Positions 35,555 to 45,125 of a DNA stretch of 52,375 nt are shown in pieces. A model generated the notes under the pieces. The model was not told the origin of the DNA. It was given only the letters and a program-made list of their open reading frames with translations, and did not search any database. Origin of the DNA: Bacteroidota bacterium (GTDB lineage: Bacteria; Bacteroidota; Bacteroidia; Cytophagales; Cyclobacteriaceae); the NCBI GenBank assembly GCA_024280115.1, contig JAJRQT010000083.1, positions 1-52,375 on the forward strand, read 5' to 3'. A program made the position numbers and the translations under genes. Positions within the stretch are counted from its first letter, which is position 1; the number at the start of each line of letters is the position of its first letter.

Positions 35555-36778
35555 ATGAAGTGGATTGTACCCTTAACTTTTTTCTTGATCTCCACCTCAG
35601 TTTTTGCGCAAAAGATCTTTGTAAAAGGATCTATCATTGAAGCTGAATCAGGTGAGGGAGTAAGTTTTGCACATATTGGAATATGCGGGAAAAGTATTGG
35701 CACCGTTGCCAATGAAAATGGTATTTATGAGTTTCATATTCCCGATCATGTTATCAATGATACGTTGTGCGCGACAGCTATTGGTTATGAAACTTTCAAA
35801 ATCCCGGTTATAAAACTCAAAAATCTATCGTTTTTAGAAATTACTTTAAAGCCGGAAACAACCTATCTTAAAGAAATACTCGTAAAGGACGAAAAAACAA
35901 CTGCAAGGCGCGTGATAAGAAAAGCTATTGCAAGAATCCCGAAAAATTATCCCAAAAAACCTTTTGTACTCAACGGGTATTATCGCGATTATTTGAAAAA
36001 AAACAATGAATATATCAGCTTTTTGGAAGGAGTTTTTAGTGTTGATGATCAGGGTTTTAAGAAGTCAATTGATAATACACTGATCAAAATCAATCAACTG
36101 AGGTATAGTAAGGACTATATCCGTTATTTGCGGGAATATGTGACCGAATTTCAGGAAGACTCCACTAAACTGTTGATGCATGGAATTTCACCGACATTTA
36201 AGGGCAATGAATTTTCCAACATGTACTACCACAATCCGATAAGAAATCACAGACTTTCAGTGCCTTTCATTGGGGTATTTGATACTTTTTCGGAAAGGAA
36301 TTACGATTTCGAAATTGAATATTATACCTACGTAGATGGTAAGGAAGTGTATGTCATCAATATCTCACCGAGTAAAAAATTCCGGTTTACCCATGTCTCT
36401 ATCAAGGGGAAGTTTTTCATCAGAACCGATAATTATGCAATTATTAAATTTAGCTATGCTTATTTTGTCACCAAACGTCTTGAGACAAAAAAATGGTTTG
36501 AGCTTAATGTTGAATACAGGGAATTCGACAATAAAATGTACCTGAAGTATCTTTCACTCATGAATTATTATAAGTTGTTAACCATTGAGGAATTCGCTGA
36601 AATGGCTGTGTACAGGGAGTTTTTTGTGAATGAAATACTTGCGACAGATTATCTCAAATTGAACCCTGGAGAATCAATAGATGAGACACTCCCCCTGTAT
36701 CGTCAAGAGGCGCCAAATGATTCAAAATTTTGGATTGAATATAACAGGACTTTGCTGGAGCAACCACTCATGGAATGA
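35555..36778 (+). CDS. Exported protein with carboxypeptidase-regulatory-like domain
   Basis: 407 residues from ATG 35555; a TTG in frame at 35546 is less likely. A signal peptide (MKWIVPLTFFLISTSVFA) is followed by a carboxypeptidase-D regulatory-like fold at about 20-105 (GSIIEAESGEGVSFAHIGI, GIYEFHIPD). The linker VIRKAIARIPKNYPKKPF leads into a conserved beta-rich domain (about 140-400). This arrangement is common in Bacteroidota envelope proteins, but the second half is not assigned. There is no TonB plug, so it is not a receptor. It has no operon partner; trkA begins 96 bases downstream with its own promoter. Confidence 0.75.
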   Translation: MKWIVPLTFFLISTSVFAQKIFVKGSIIEAESGEGVSFAHIGICGKSIGTVANENGIYEFHIPDHVINDTLCATAIGYETFKIPVIKLKNLSFLEITLKPETTYLKEILVKDEKTTARRVIRKAIARIPKNYPKKPFVLNGYYRDYLKKNNEYISFLEGVFSVDDQGFKKSIDNTLIKINQLRYSKDYIRYLREYVTEFQEDSTKLLMHGISPTFKGNEFSNMYYHNPIRNHRLSVPFIGVFDTFSERNYDFEIEYYTYVDGKEVYVINISPSKKFRFTHVSIKGKFFIRTDNYAIIKFSYAYFVTKRLETKKWFELNVEYREFDNKMYLKYLSLMNYYKLLTIEEFAEMAVYREFFVNEILATDYLKLNPGESIDETLPLYRQEAPNDSKFWIEYNRTLLEQPLME

Positions 36779-36815
36779 GGTTTCTATAAGTGTTATAAAT
36801 TGATTTTAGTTGCAT

Positions 36816-36842
36816 TTTGTTCGGAAACAGTGCGTATATTTG
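36816..36842 (+). promoter_or_regulatory. Candidate promoter of trkA
   Basis: TATATTTG (36835-36842) is an exact TAnnTTTG -7 box, 32 bases before the start codon. TTTG at 36816-36819 is a -33 candidate, with a somewhat short 15-base spacer. Confidence 0.4.
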
Positions 36843-36874
36843 CAGTTCAATAAACCAATTACTTTTTTATCTAA

Positions 36875-38215
36875 ATGAAGATAATAATAGCTGGAGCAGG
36901 AGAGGTTGGATTTCATATAGCAAAGCTTTTGACCTTTGAAAGGCAAGAGATCGTTATCATGGATCTTGATCAGGAAAGACTGAATTACATCTCCGCTCAT
37001 TTAGATGTACATACCGTTAAAGGTAGTTCTACTTCCTATAAATTTCTTGAAGCTGCAAACGTATGCAAATCTGATTTGCTGATATCCGTGACCTCATCTG
37101 AAGAGACGAACCTGGCAACTTGTATCATTGCAAAAAAGTTGGGTGTAAAGAAAACTATTGCCAGGATTGATAACATCGAATATCTTACTAATACAGATAA
37201 ACTCAATCTGAAAGATGTTGGAATAGATGAGTTGATTTCCCCCGAAAGCCTGGCGGCACGGGAAATAAAGCGGTTATTAAGGGAGGCAGCACTAACAGAT
37301 GCCTTTGAATTTGATAATGGGATGCTTTCTCTCGTTGGAATAAATATTGGCAAGGATGGATTCCTCGCAAATAAAACCTTGAAGGAAACTACCCACTTAA
37401 ATCCTGATCAAAACTTCATTACAGTTTGTATCCTGAGAAATGGGAAAACCATTATTCCACATGGAGATACGGTGTTTTTACCCAAAGATCACGCATATTT
37501 TGTTGCCGAGCCGGAAGGCGTTAAAAAGGTGATGGAATTGTCGAGTCAGGAAAAGGTGGTTTTTAAAAATCTAATGATCCTTGGGGGTACCAAAGTAGCC
37601 TACCATGCCGCGAGAAGGTTGAGTAAAAAATATCGAATCAAACTCATAGAATCCGATAAAGAACGCTGTTTTGAATTAGCCGATGAGTTGAGAGATACGC
37701 TGGTCATCAATGGCGACCACACGAATGTGGAATTGCTGAAAGAGGAGGGTCTCGAGGATATGGATGCTTTTATTGCGGTAACAAATAACTCTGAGACCAA
37801 TATAATATCATGTCTCGTGGCTAAATCGTGTGGAGTCAAGAAAACCATTGCCATGGTGGAAAACATGGATTATATACACCTTTCGCAAAATATTGGAGTA
37901 GATACCATGATCAATAAAAAATTGATTGCGGCCAATTTTGTTTCAAGATACATTAGGAAAGGAGATGTCATTTCACTTACAGGGATTCATGGGGTCGATG
38001 CTGAAATTATGGAATTTGAAGTGAAAGAGACATCTAAAATAAATCATAAGAAAATCAGGGATATCAACTTTCCTAAAAATTCAATTATGGGTGGCGTGGT
38101 AAGAAAAGGCATTGGATATACAACCTTTGGTGATTTTGAATTTCGCCCAAAAGACAGGGCGGTGATCATGTGTTTACCTGAATCAGTTCATGAGGTAGAA
38201 CAGTATTTTAAGTAG
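36875..38215 (+). CDS. trkA: Trk system potassium-uptake regulator TrkA
   Basis: 446 residues with the full two-repeat layout of TrkA. The first Rossmann fold is IIIAGAGEVGFHIAK at 3-17, then an RCK-C domain (VGINIGKDGFLANKTL). The second is LMILGGTKVAYHAARRL with a second RCK-C domain (FRPKDRAVIMC) at the end. It forms the cytoplasmic nucleotide-binding gating ring for the K+ channel subunit TrkH, encoded 68 bases downstream in the same direction. The second repeat has GGTKVA instead of GxGxxG, as is common for that repeat. Confidence 0.95.
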   Translation: MKIIIAGAGEVGFHIAKLLTFERQEIVIMDLDQERLNYISAHLDVHTVKGSSTSYKFLEAANVCKSDLLISVTSSEETNLATCIIAKKLGVKKTIARIDNIEYLTNTDKLNLKDVGIDELISPESLAAREIKRLLREAALTDAFEFDNGMLSLVGINIGKDGFLANKTLKETTHLNPDQNFITVCILRNGKTIIPHGDTVFLPKDHAYFVAEPEGVKKVMELSSQEKVVFKNLMILGGTKVAYHAARRLSKKYRIKLIESDKERCFELADELRDTLVINGDHTNVELLKEEGLEDMDAFIAVTNNSETNIISCLVAKSCGVKKTIAMVENMDYIHLSQNIGVDTMINKKLIAANFVSRYIRKGDVISLTGIHGVDAEIMEFEVKETSKINHKKIRDINFPKNSIMGGVVRKGIGYTTFGDFEFRPKDRAVIMCLPESVHEVEQYFK

Positions 38216-38283
38216 CTTTTTTCCAAATAAATGGTTTCATATCTATTTTTAAAGCTCCAATCAATTAAAAAGAACAGTCAACA

Positions 38284-39741
38284 ATGAATTTTAACATTAA
38301 GGCAATCATATCTATTTTAGGATTGCTCATGGGGCTAAACGGCGCCTTTATGCTACTTTGCCTTCCCGTTTCTATTTACTATGGTGACGGTGACTGGCCG
38401 GCACTTTTAATAGCCGGGTTGATCACATTATCCCTTGGAGCTATTGCATGGGTGTTGACACGTAAACAGGAAAATGGTGGCCTGAAAAAACGCGACGGTT
38501 ATCTCGTGGTTACATTAGGATGGTTGAGCCTGTCGGTTTTTGGATCACTGCCTTATATTATCAGCGGAGAAATTCCCGACTTTTCCAGTGCATTTTTTGA
38601 AACTATTTCCGGATATACGACTACTGGGGCATCTGTGCTGAATGATATTGAATCGATCGGTAAGGGCATCCTTATGTGGCGAAGCCTGACACAGTGGATT
38701 GGTGGAATGGGAATTATTGTTTTAACTGTTGCAATTTTGCCTATTCTGGGTATTGGAGGGATGCAGCTTTTTGTCGCTGAAGCGCCGGGCGTAACACCTG
38801 ATAAATTAAAGCCAAGAATTACAGACACTGCAAAAAGGCTTTGGCTGATCTACCTGGGGCTCACTGTAACAGAAGCAATTTTATTAAAAATAGGAGGTAT
38901 GAACTATTTTGATTCAATCAATCATGCCTTGACCACTATGGCGACAGGAGGCTTTTCAACGAAACAAGCCAGCATTGCTTATTTCACATCTCCATTTATT
39001 CAATATGTTATCATCGTATTCATGTTTTTGGCTGGAATGAATTTTACCCTAACCTATTTTGGGCTTCATGGTCAGCTAAAAAAAGTGTGGGAAAATGAAG
39101 AGTTTAGGTATTATTTTGGTTTCACTGCCGGATTTACCGTATTGGTGACAATTGTCGTTTTTCTTGTGACTGACAATTCCTTTGAAGCGTCTTTTAGAAA
39201 TGCTCTTTTCCAGCTTGTCTCCATTATAACCACAACGGGATTTGTAACTGCGGATTACACCGCCTGGGTTCCCCTATTAACAGTGATATTTTTTATGCTG
39301 ATGTTTATCGGTGCTTCAGCCGGTTCAACCGCCGGGGGAGTAAAAGTCGTGCGGCATATCATTCTATTGAAAAACAGTATTCTGGAATTAAGAAGACAAA
39401 TTCATCCCGCAGCCGTACTACCTGTAAGGTTGAATAAAAGGGCTGTAAGCTCGGAGATAACTTTTAATGTCATGGCATTTATGATCATTTATTTCATGGT
39501 TTTTGCCTTGGGAGCTATAATAATATCATCTTTTGGTTATGATTTCAATACCTCGGTTGGAGCGGTGGCGACATGTCTTGGAAATATTGGCCCAGGTTTC
39601 GGTAAGGTTGGACCACTCGATAATTTTGCGATAATTTCAAGTCCCGCCAAATGGGTGCTTGCAATACTGATGCTTCTGGGAAGGCTGGAATTATTTACGG
39701 TATTAATACTATTTACCCCATATTACTGGACTAAACATTAG
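38284..39741 (+). CDS. trkH: Trk potassium transporter membrane subunit TrkH
   Basis: 485 residues, about ten membrane helices, with four selectivity-filter loops: SGYTTTGAS near 113-121, MATGGFST, ITTTGFVT and TCLGNIGPGF. This is the complete K+-translocating subunit partnered by TrkA. Its last 11 bases overlap the 3' end of the convergent glycosyltransferase gene. Confidence 0.95.
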   Translation: MNFNIKAIISILGLLMGLNGAFMLLCLPVSIYYGDGDWPALLIAGLITLSLGAIAWVLTRKQENGGLKKRDGYLVVTLGWLSLSVFGSLPYIISGEIPDFSSAFFETISGYTTTGASVLNDIESIGKGILMWRSLTQWIGGMGIIVLTVAILPILGIGGMQLFVAEAPGVTPDKLKPRITDTAKRLWLIYLGLTVTEAILLKIGGMNYFDSINHALTTMATGGFSTKQASIAYFTSPFIQYVIIVFMFLAGMNFTLTYFGLHGQLKKVWENEEFRYYFGFTAGFTVLVTIVVFLVTDNSFEASFRNALFQLVSIITTTGFVTADYTAWVPLLTVIFFMLMFIGASAGSTAGGVKVVRHIILLKNSILELRRQIHPAAVLPVRLNKRAVSSEITFNVMAFMIIYFMVFALGAIIISSFGYDFNTSVGAVATCLGNIGPGFGKVGPLDNFAIISSPAKWVLAILMLLGRLELFTVLILFTPYYWTKH

Positions 39742-40840
39742 AGCGATCTGCTGACTTTTCAACCTGATTTTTAAATAGTTTTTCAAGGTTATCAATCATT
39801 TTTTCAATAGAGTATAGACTTATCACTCTTTCTTTAGCTTTAAAGCCCATGGATTTACAAAGCTTTTCATTTGATAAAAGCTCATGGAGTTTGTCATATA
39901 ATTGAGTTGTATTTTCGGATTCTACTAAAAATCCTGTTTCCCCATTCTCTACCAATTCCGGGGCGCCATTTACGTTAGTAGCAACATTTGCTTTGCCCGC
40001 AGCCATCGCTTCTAACAGTGCGTTGGGCATACCTTCATATCTTGATGGTAAAACAAAAATATCAGATGCATTCAAATGGGCCTGAATCTCATTGGTGAAG
40101 CCAATAAAATGTACTATATCCGTAACATTGTTTTTTAAAGCCATGGATTTCAGCTCACTTTTAAGCTTACCCTCACCGGCAATAATAAATTGCCAGTTAA
40201 GCGATTGTACTTTTGTTTTAACGGCCACATCGATGAGCAAATCAAATCCTTTTTGATGGTCGAGACGACCCGAGCTAAATATGATTTTACTGCCTAAAGG
40301 AAGATCGTATTTATTATGAAGATCAATACTTTTGACATCGCAGGGTATCTCAACTCCATTATAAATCACATGAATGAAATTTTTGGGGAACCAACCAAAT
40401 CCTTCATAAACCTTTTTAATGGAAGAGGTATTTGTAATAATTCCGTCAATGTATTGAGTGAAAGGAACGATGTATTTCTTTTTGTTGGTAAGATTTTGAA
40501 TTCCCTGCCGGGCAAAAATGGCCTTTATTCCAATTGACCGGGCTGCTCTGGCGCCAATTTTTACATCCTTATTCTGACAACAGATTAATACCTCAATTTT
40601 ATTTTTATTGAGAAATGACTTAAGCGGTGGTATTTTCCAGAAAGCGATATCTGCTGAAATGCTAAAGTGAAATATTTCAAGTCCTTTGGATATGGCTTTT
40701 TGCTCTATTACTGATCCTGGTAAACAGGCGATTATTACACGGTGATCACGGTCTTTCAGGCCTTTTCCTGCACCAATCATCCATTTTTCGCCACCACCCC
40801 ATTTTGATTTACCAAGAGAATTCAGAAATAGAATATTCAC
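39731..40840 (-). CDS. GT4-family glycosyltransferase (paralogue 1)
   Basis: 369 residues with two Rossmann-like domains (GT-B). N-terminal pattern GGGEKWMIGAGKGLK; C-terminal donor domain with FSSGRLDHQKGFDLLIDVA and FVLPSRYEGMPNALLEAMAAG, the nucleotide-sugar binding region with its E-x7-E motif. It would transfer a sugar to a surface glycan. It is the diverged sister of the next, divergently transcribed gene. Its stop overlaps trkH by 11 bases. Confidence 0.88.
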   Translation of the reverse strand: MNILFLNSLGKSKWGGGEKWMIGAGKGLKDRDHRVIIACLPGSVIEQKAISKGLEIFHFSISADIAFWKIPPLKSFLNKNKIEVLICCQNKDVKIGARAARSIGIKAIFARQGIQNLTNKKKYIVPFTQYIDGIITNTSSIKKVYEGFGWFPKNFIHVIYNGVEIPCDVKSIDLHNKYDLPLGSKIIFSSGRLDHQKGFDLLIDVAVKTKVQSLNWQFIIAGEGKLKSELKSMALKNNVTDIVHFIGFTNEIQAHLNASDIFVLPSRYEGMPNALLEAMAAGKANVATNVNGAPELVENGETGFLVESENTTQLYDKLHELLSNEKLCKSMGFKAKERVISLYSIEKMIDNLEKLFKNQVEKSADRSNV

Positions 40841-40895
40841 AATTCAAAGTAATATATTAGTAGTACCGCAAACATAATGCTTTTTTGAAATTTTA

Positions 40896-40925
40896 ATTGT
40901 TGTAAATTATTTATCCTTACTTTTG
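40896..40925 (+). promoter_or_regulatory. Candidate promoter of the second glycosyltransferase gene
   Basis: TACTTTTG (40918-40925) is an exact -7 box; ATTG at 40896-40899 is a near -33 element at 18-base spacing. The ATG at 40943 follows within 18 bases, giving a very short leader. Confidence 0.4.
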
Positions 40926-40942
40926 CGTGCTAAAAATTGGTA

Positions 40943-42055
40943 ATGAATATTTTATTTTTAAATACCTATAAGGACTGGGGCGGAGATGAGAAATGGACCG
41001 TTAATATTGGAAAAGGACTCAAAGCTAAAGGACATCATGTGGTAATTTCAAGCCACCCAGGTTTGGAAACTGAGAAAAGAGCTTTAGAAAATGGACTTGA
41101 AATTTCCCCATTCAAGGCAGGCCCGGACATTGCTTTTTGGAAAATACCAAAATTCAGGAAGTATCTAAGAGAGAACGAAATAGATGTTGCCGTTTGTGTA
41201 CAAAACAGGGATGTAAAAATTGGTGCTTTGGCTGCAAAACTGGCCGGTGTAAAACTTGTCTTAGGTCGGCATGCTTTAGATGCTATGAAAAAGCGCCCAT
41301 ATCATTGGCTGGTCTATACAAAATATGTAGATGGAATTATCACAAACACGCAAGCCCTTAAAAATCTTTATATGAGCTATGGGTGGTTCAAAGATGATTT
41401 TATTTATCCAGTACATGATGGAATGGAAATTAATGAAAATGTAGATGATATTGATTTGAAGTCGATGTTTGATCTTCCAAAAGACTCAATTGTGTTACTT
41501 GGAGCGGGCAGAGTTGTGCATCAAAAAGGCTTTGATTTATTAATTGAAGTTGCACAAATGGCTAAAAATAAAGATCTTAAGTGGAGATTTATTATCATTG
41601 GGTCCGGGCAGCTTGAAAATGATTTAAAGCAATTGGCAATTGATAGAGATGTCAATGATTTTATTAAATTCGTCGGTTTTAGAAAAAACGTACTTCCAAT
41701 TATGAAAGCCGCAGATTTATTTGTGTTGTCGTCAAGATCTGAAAGTATGACAAATGTTTTGCGTGAGGCCATGTCCATGGAGACAGCTTGTATTGCAACA
41801 GACGTGTATGGGATTTCAGAGCTTATTGAACATGAAAAATCCGGTTATATAGTTGAGCCAGAAAGCTCAAAGGCGATTTACGATGGGATTGAACATGTAT
41901 TATCAAATCCTAAATTAAAGACCAAAATCGAACATAATTCGTTAAAAAGAATTAAATCTGCATTTACTATGGAAAGGATGATCGATCAGATTGAGCAATT
42001 GTTCATCGAGCAATTGAAGAAAAAAGGTTTTAATGAGGTTAAATTAGAATTATGA
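40943..42055 (+). CDS. GT4-family glycosyltransferase (paralogue 2)
   Basis: 370 residues from ATG 40943; a TTG at 40937 is less likely because it would precede MNILFLN, the start shared with the sister enzyme. GT-B fold with GGDEKWTVNIGKGLK near the N-terminus, GAGRVVHQKGFDLLIEVA, and FVLSSRSESMTNVLREAMSM. It shares many positions with the previous gene (GLEI, PDIAFWKIP, QNRDVKIGA, YVDGIITNT), so the two arose by duplication and inversion. In this copy the donor motif is R-x-ESMTNVLREA, with Glu retained at both ends. Probably acts on a surface polysaccharide. Confidence 0.88.
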   Translation: MNILFLNTYKDWGGDEKWTVNIGKGLKAKGHHVVISSHPGLETEKRALENGLEISPFKAGPDIAFWKIPKFRKYLRENEIDVAVCVQNRDVKIGALAAKLAGVKLVLGRHALDAMKKRPYHWLVYTKYVDGIITNTQALKNLYMSYGWFKDDFIYPVHDGMEINENVDDIDLKSMFDLPKDSIVLLGAGRVVHQKGFDLLIEVAQMAKNKDLKWRFIIIGSGQLENDLKQLAIDRDVNDFIKFVGFRKNVLPIMKAADLFVLSSRSESMTNVLREAMSMETACIATDVYGISELIEHEKSGYIVEPESSKAIYDGIEHVLSNPKLKTKIEHNSLKRIKSAFTMERMIDQIEQLFIEQLKKKGFNEVKLEL

Positions 42056-42186
42056 ATTCTTTGACAAGTTCGGAGGAATATGAAGTTTTGATCAATAATG
42101 ACTTAATTTAGAAGAACATTAGCGAAATATAAACTACGGAGATTATAAAAAGCGGACCATTATTAGAAATAACCAGTTAGAATTAT

Positions 42187-42954
42187 TTACACTCTTTTAG
42201 ACTTTATCATATAACAATTTACACTTTTTATTTCAGTAGATTTATCTATAGCTGAAATATGATATTCATGATTCTGGTTTTCTATAATTTTTAAAATCTC
42301 AGATAACTTATTTTCAGAATTATTGGATTGATAATGATATTCCATAATTGAATTTTCAATCATACCGAACTTATCTCCAATTTCTTGAAAAACTTTTCCC
42401 TCAGATCCCTCGATGTCTAACTTAAGTAAATCTACTTTTTTATTTATAAAAACCGATAATTTTTCACACGGTACAGTAACTTCTTTAAGCTCTCCGGTAG
42501 TTCCAATATGCGTATTAATCTGCTCAAGAACCGCACTGCCTCTGACATCACCGACTAGCATTTCAGTTGAAGTATAAAAGGTTAAAGTGCCGGAAGTGTC
42601 ACTTAGTGCAGTATTATATATTTCAACACCTTTTATATTATTTGATTCGATATTTTTTTTTAAGAATTCAAAACTTTCCATATCAGGTTCAAAGGCTATT
42701 ATCTTTGCATTAGGATAATGTTTTTTGAAATATAAAACAGCCAACCCAATATTTGCTCCACCATCAATAATATATGGAGTTTCAGGGAGATTACATTTAT
42801 AATTTTCCTTAATAAATATTTCTTTATACAGTAATTTTAAATACTTGATATTACCATAGTGTATTGTGTATCCCGCAAGATTAATTTTATTCCCCGTCGA
42901 AATATTAAAGAACTTAAGGAGGGTTAGCTGTAAATATTCAAAGAATTGTCTCAT
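42187..42954 (-). CDS. FkbM-family SAM-dependent methyltransferase (1)
   Basis: 255 residues. The SAM-binding motif is PYIDGGANIG cut from YIIDGGANIGLAVLYF, followed by IIAFEPDMESFEFLKKNI and the FkbM-specific LLKLDIEGSEGKVFQEIG. FkbM enzymes O-methylate sugars or polyketides, and within a glycan cluster a sugar O-methyltransferase is likely. AT-rich compared with neighbours (many TTT/AAT codons), which may reflect transfer. It is divergent from the next FkbM gene. Confidence 0.87.
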   Translation of the reverse strand: MRQFFEYLQLTLLKFFNISTGNKINLAGYTIHYGNIKYLKLLYKEIFIKENYKCNLPETPYIIDGGANIGLAVLYFKKHYPNAKIIAFEPDMESFEFLKKNIESNNIKGVEIYNTALSDTSGTLTFYTSTEMLVGDVRGSAVLEQINTHIGTTGELKEVTVPCEKLSVFINKKVDLLKLDIEGSEGKVFQEIGDKFGMIENSIMEYHYQSNNSENKLSEILKIIENQNHEYHISAIDKSTEIKSVNCYMIKSKRV

Positions 42955-43292
42955 TTATTAATCTGAATTTGAACTAAAGTTATTTGAAATTAATTAAGCG
43001 GCTTATTGATATTGTCTGATTTTGGTTTGATTATTCAGTATTAAAAATCAAAAGTAACATATTAGATATATTTTGCTGTTTTATTATCTTTTAAATTTCG
43101 CCTATAAGATTATTATAGTGAGGAAATTAACTCAAAATTTTATTAAAGTTTCCAAATAAGTTGGAGGTGCGGTATTGGTTTAAGATTTGATCTGGCACAA
43201 AGCATTTGAAACTAAACCCATCAACGTCATGATATTTTTTTTCAATAGGTGTATTTTTGCGATTAAATTTTAAAATAATAATAGAATAAAAT
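42955..43292. other. AT-rich divergent intergenic region between two methyltransferase genes
   Basis: No gene. A TATTTTTG -7 box candidate for the plus-strand gene lies at 43253-43260, 33 bases before its ATG. Otherwise I see only AT-rich sequence. Confidence 0.4.
43253..43260 (+). promoter_or_regulatory. Candidate -7 box of the second FkbM gene
   Basis: TATTTTTG matches TAnnTTTG, 32 bases before ATG 43293. There is no clear -33 box. Confidence 0.3.
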
Positions 43293-44054
43293 ATGTTAGC
43301 ATTTCTCTATTACAAACCAAGATTTCTGATCCGGGCTTATAAGTATTTATATAAATTTGACAAGGATGAAATAAACTATGTCCGCGAAAATCTTAAAGAA
43401 GGAGGTGTAGCGTTTGATATTGGGGCTCACAAGGGGGCATATACGTATTGGATGCATAGGAGTGTCAGGAAATCAGGTAAGATATTATGCATAGAACCTC
43501 AAACAATATTATTTGAATACTTAAAAAAAATGATCGCAATCTTTGGGTTTGCAAATGTAACATTGATGGATTGTGCCGTATCAGATAAGGATAAGGAGGG
43601 AGCATTCACTGTCCCAGGGAAACCAGGTGACACATCGCAGGGAGCAAGAATTGATGATCAGAAAATCATTCAAAATAAGCAGGAACATCATACTATTGAT
43701 GTCAAAATCAGATCTGTGGATAGCATAATAGCTGAAACTGGCTTGAAACCAAAAACCATTAAGATTGATGTAGAAGGGCACGAGTTTAGTGTGCTGAAAG
43801 GAATGACCAAAACATTAGCTGAAGTCCGACCAAGGATTATTATGGAATGTGAGGCCCGGCACATTAAAGATTTAACCATATTTGATGTGTTCAACTTTCT
43901 GTTAGACAAGAATTATGAAGGGTATTATTTGCAGGCCGGTAATAAAAATCCACTGTGCCAATTTGATCTGGACAGAGACCAACTCAGCTATTTAGAAGGG
44001 AAAAAATGGCCTAACTACGATTACATTGCCAATTTTATATTTGAACCCAAATAA
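43293..44054 (+). CDS. FkbM-family SAM-dependent methyltransferase (2)
   Basis: 253 residues. SAM motif VAFDIGAHKGAYTYWM, then ILCIEPQTILFEYLKK, and the FkbM segment IKIDVEGHEFSVLKGM followed by RPRIIMECEARH. It differs strongly from the other FkbM protein of the region, so they are not recent duplicates. Likely sugar O-methylation in the same glycan pathway. The next gene (GT9) starts 60 bases downstream on the same strand. Confidence 0.87.
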   Translation: MLAFLYYKPRFLIRAYKYLYKFDKDEINYVRENLKEGGVAFDIGAHKGAYTYWMHRSVRKSGKILCIEPQTILFEYLKKMIAIFGFANVTLMDCAVSDKDKEGAFTVPGKPGDTSQGARIDDQKIIQNKQEHHTIDVKIRSVDSIIAETGLKPKTIKIDVEGHEFSVLKGMTKTLAEVRPRIIMECEARHIKDLTIFDVFNFLLDKNYEGYYLQAGNKNPLCQFDLDRDQLSYLEGKKWPNYDYIANFIFEPK

Positions 44055-44114
44055 TATTCTTTGTAAAAGTACAGTTGATTCCATACCATTTGATATAATA
44101 AAATGAGAGATTAA

Positions 44115-45125
44115 GTGGAGAATTCACTAAAAATTTTAGTTAAGCTACCCAATAAATTGGGCGACACAATAATGGCATCAAGCTTTTTGAGGGCTATTAA
44201 AAACTATTATCCTGAATCACGATTGGATGTAATTATAGCAAAAGGATTAACGGATTTGGTTTTTTTTATGCCTTACATTGATCATGTCTATGAGTTTTCA
44301 AAAAAGAAATATTCGGGAGTATCCGGTAACTATAAATTCGGGAAAATGATATCAGGGAAAGAAAGATATGATTTGTTTTTTTGCCTGCCCTTTTCCTTTT
44401 CTGCTGCTTTGGCAGGTTTTTTTACAAGTAGTAATAAGCGTATTGGGCATAATACCGAACATCGTGGTTTCCTTTTTACACATAAATATAAACTCCCTCC
44501 TGAGCTACATGTGGTTGAGGATTACATGAATTTGCTTGATAATTATTTTGGAGAAAAAGTAGAGTTTGAGCCGCCTAAATTAGAGTTTGAAAACCCGGTT
44601 GATTATGAGTTGCCAAATAGGGGATACATTATTTTAAACGTCTGCTCTGGTCCGCCTTCGAGGTTTATTCCGATCACCAAGGCGGTACAAATTATAAAGG
44701 CATCGAAAGAAAAGTATCCTTATGACATTGTGTTGACAGGTGCACCATTTGAAAAAGATTATATCAATGAGATCGAAAATCAGGTAAAGACGGATTATCC
44801 GGTGATAAACCTTGCAGGGAAAACTTCGATTATTGAGTTGGGTTGGGTATTGAAAAATGCCAAAGTCATGATAACAACTGATTCGGGAAATGCTCATTTT
44901 GCCAATGCTTTAGGAACTAAAACAGTAGTCTTGTTTGGAGCAGGATTGCAAAGCAGATGCAATCCGTATAATAAAGATATATTCAGGCCATTGCAACTTA
45001 CCAATCTGGATTGTGTGCCCTGTCGTTCGGAACATTGCAAATATAATGACAACCGCTGTCTGGCAAATATCGAAAATAACCAGATTATCAAATCAATGGA
45101 GGAATTGTTAAAAGGTGGAGATTAG
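44115..45125 (+). CDS. GT9-family glycosyltransferase (heptosyltransferase-like)
   Basis: 336 residues. Starts with GTG at 44115 (ENSLKILVKLPNKLGD follows); the ATG 12 bases earlier is followed by an immediate stop. GT9 landmarks are LPNKLGDTIMASSFLRAI at the N-terminus and TTDSGNAHFANALGTKTVVLFGAG cut here to TTDSGNAHFANALGTK for the donor-binding region. The C-terminus has the cysteine cluster NLDCVPCRSEHCKYNDNRC. It resembles WaaF/RfaF-type enzymes that build LPS core. Its stop overlaps the convergent maf gene by 4 bases. Confidence 0.85.
   Translation: MENSLKILVKLPNKLGDTIMASSFLRAIKNYYPESRLDVIIAKGLTDLVFFMPYIDHVYEFSKKKYSGVSGNYKFGKMISGKERYDLFFCLPFSFSAALAGFFTSSNKRIGHNTEHRGFLFTHKYKLPPELHVVEDYMNLLDNYFGEKVEFEPPKLEFENPVDYELPNRGYIILNVCSGPPSRFIPITKAVQIIKASKEKYPYDIVLTGAPFEKDYINEIENQVKTDYPVINLAGKTSIIELGWVLKNAKVMITTDSGNAHFANALGTKTVVLFGAGLQSRCNPYNKDIFRPLQLTNLDCVPCRSEHCKYNDNRCLANIENNQIIKSMEELLKGGD

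Noticed and set aside
42052..42111. 19-codon frame starting MNSLTSSEEYEVL after the second GT4 gene
   Set aside because: Too short; perhaps the first part of a lost gene, but nothing downstream supports it.
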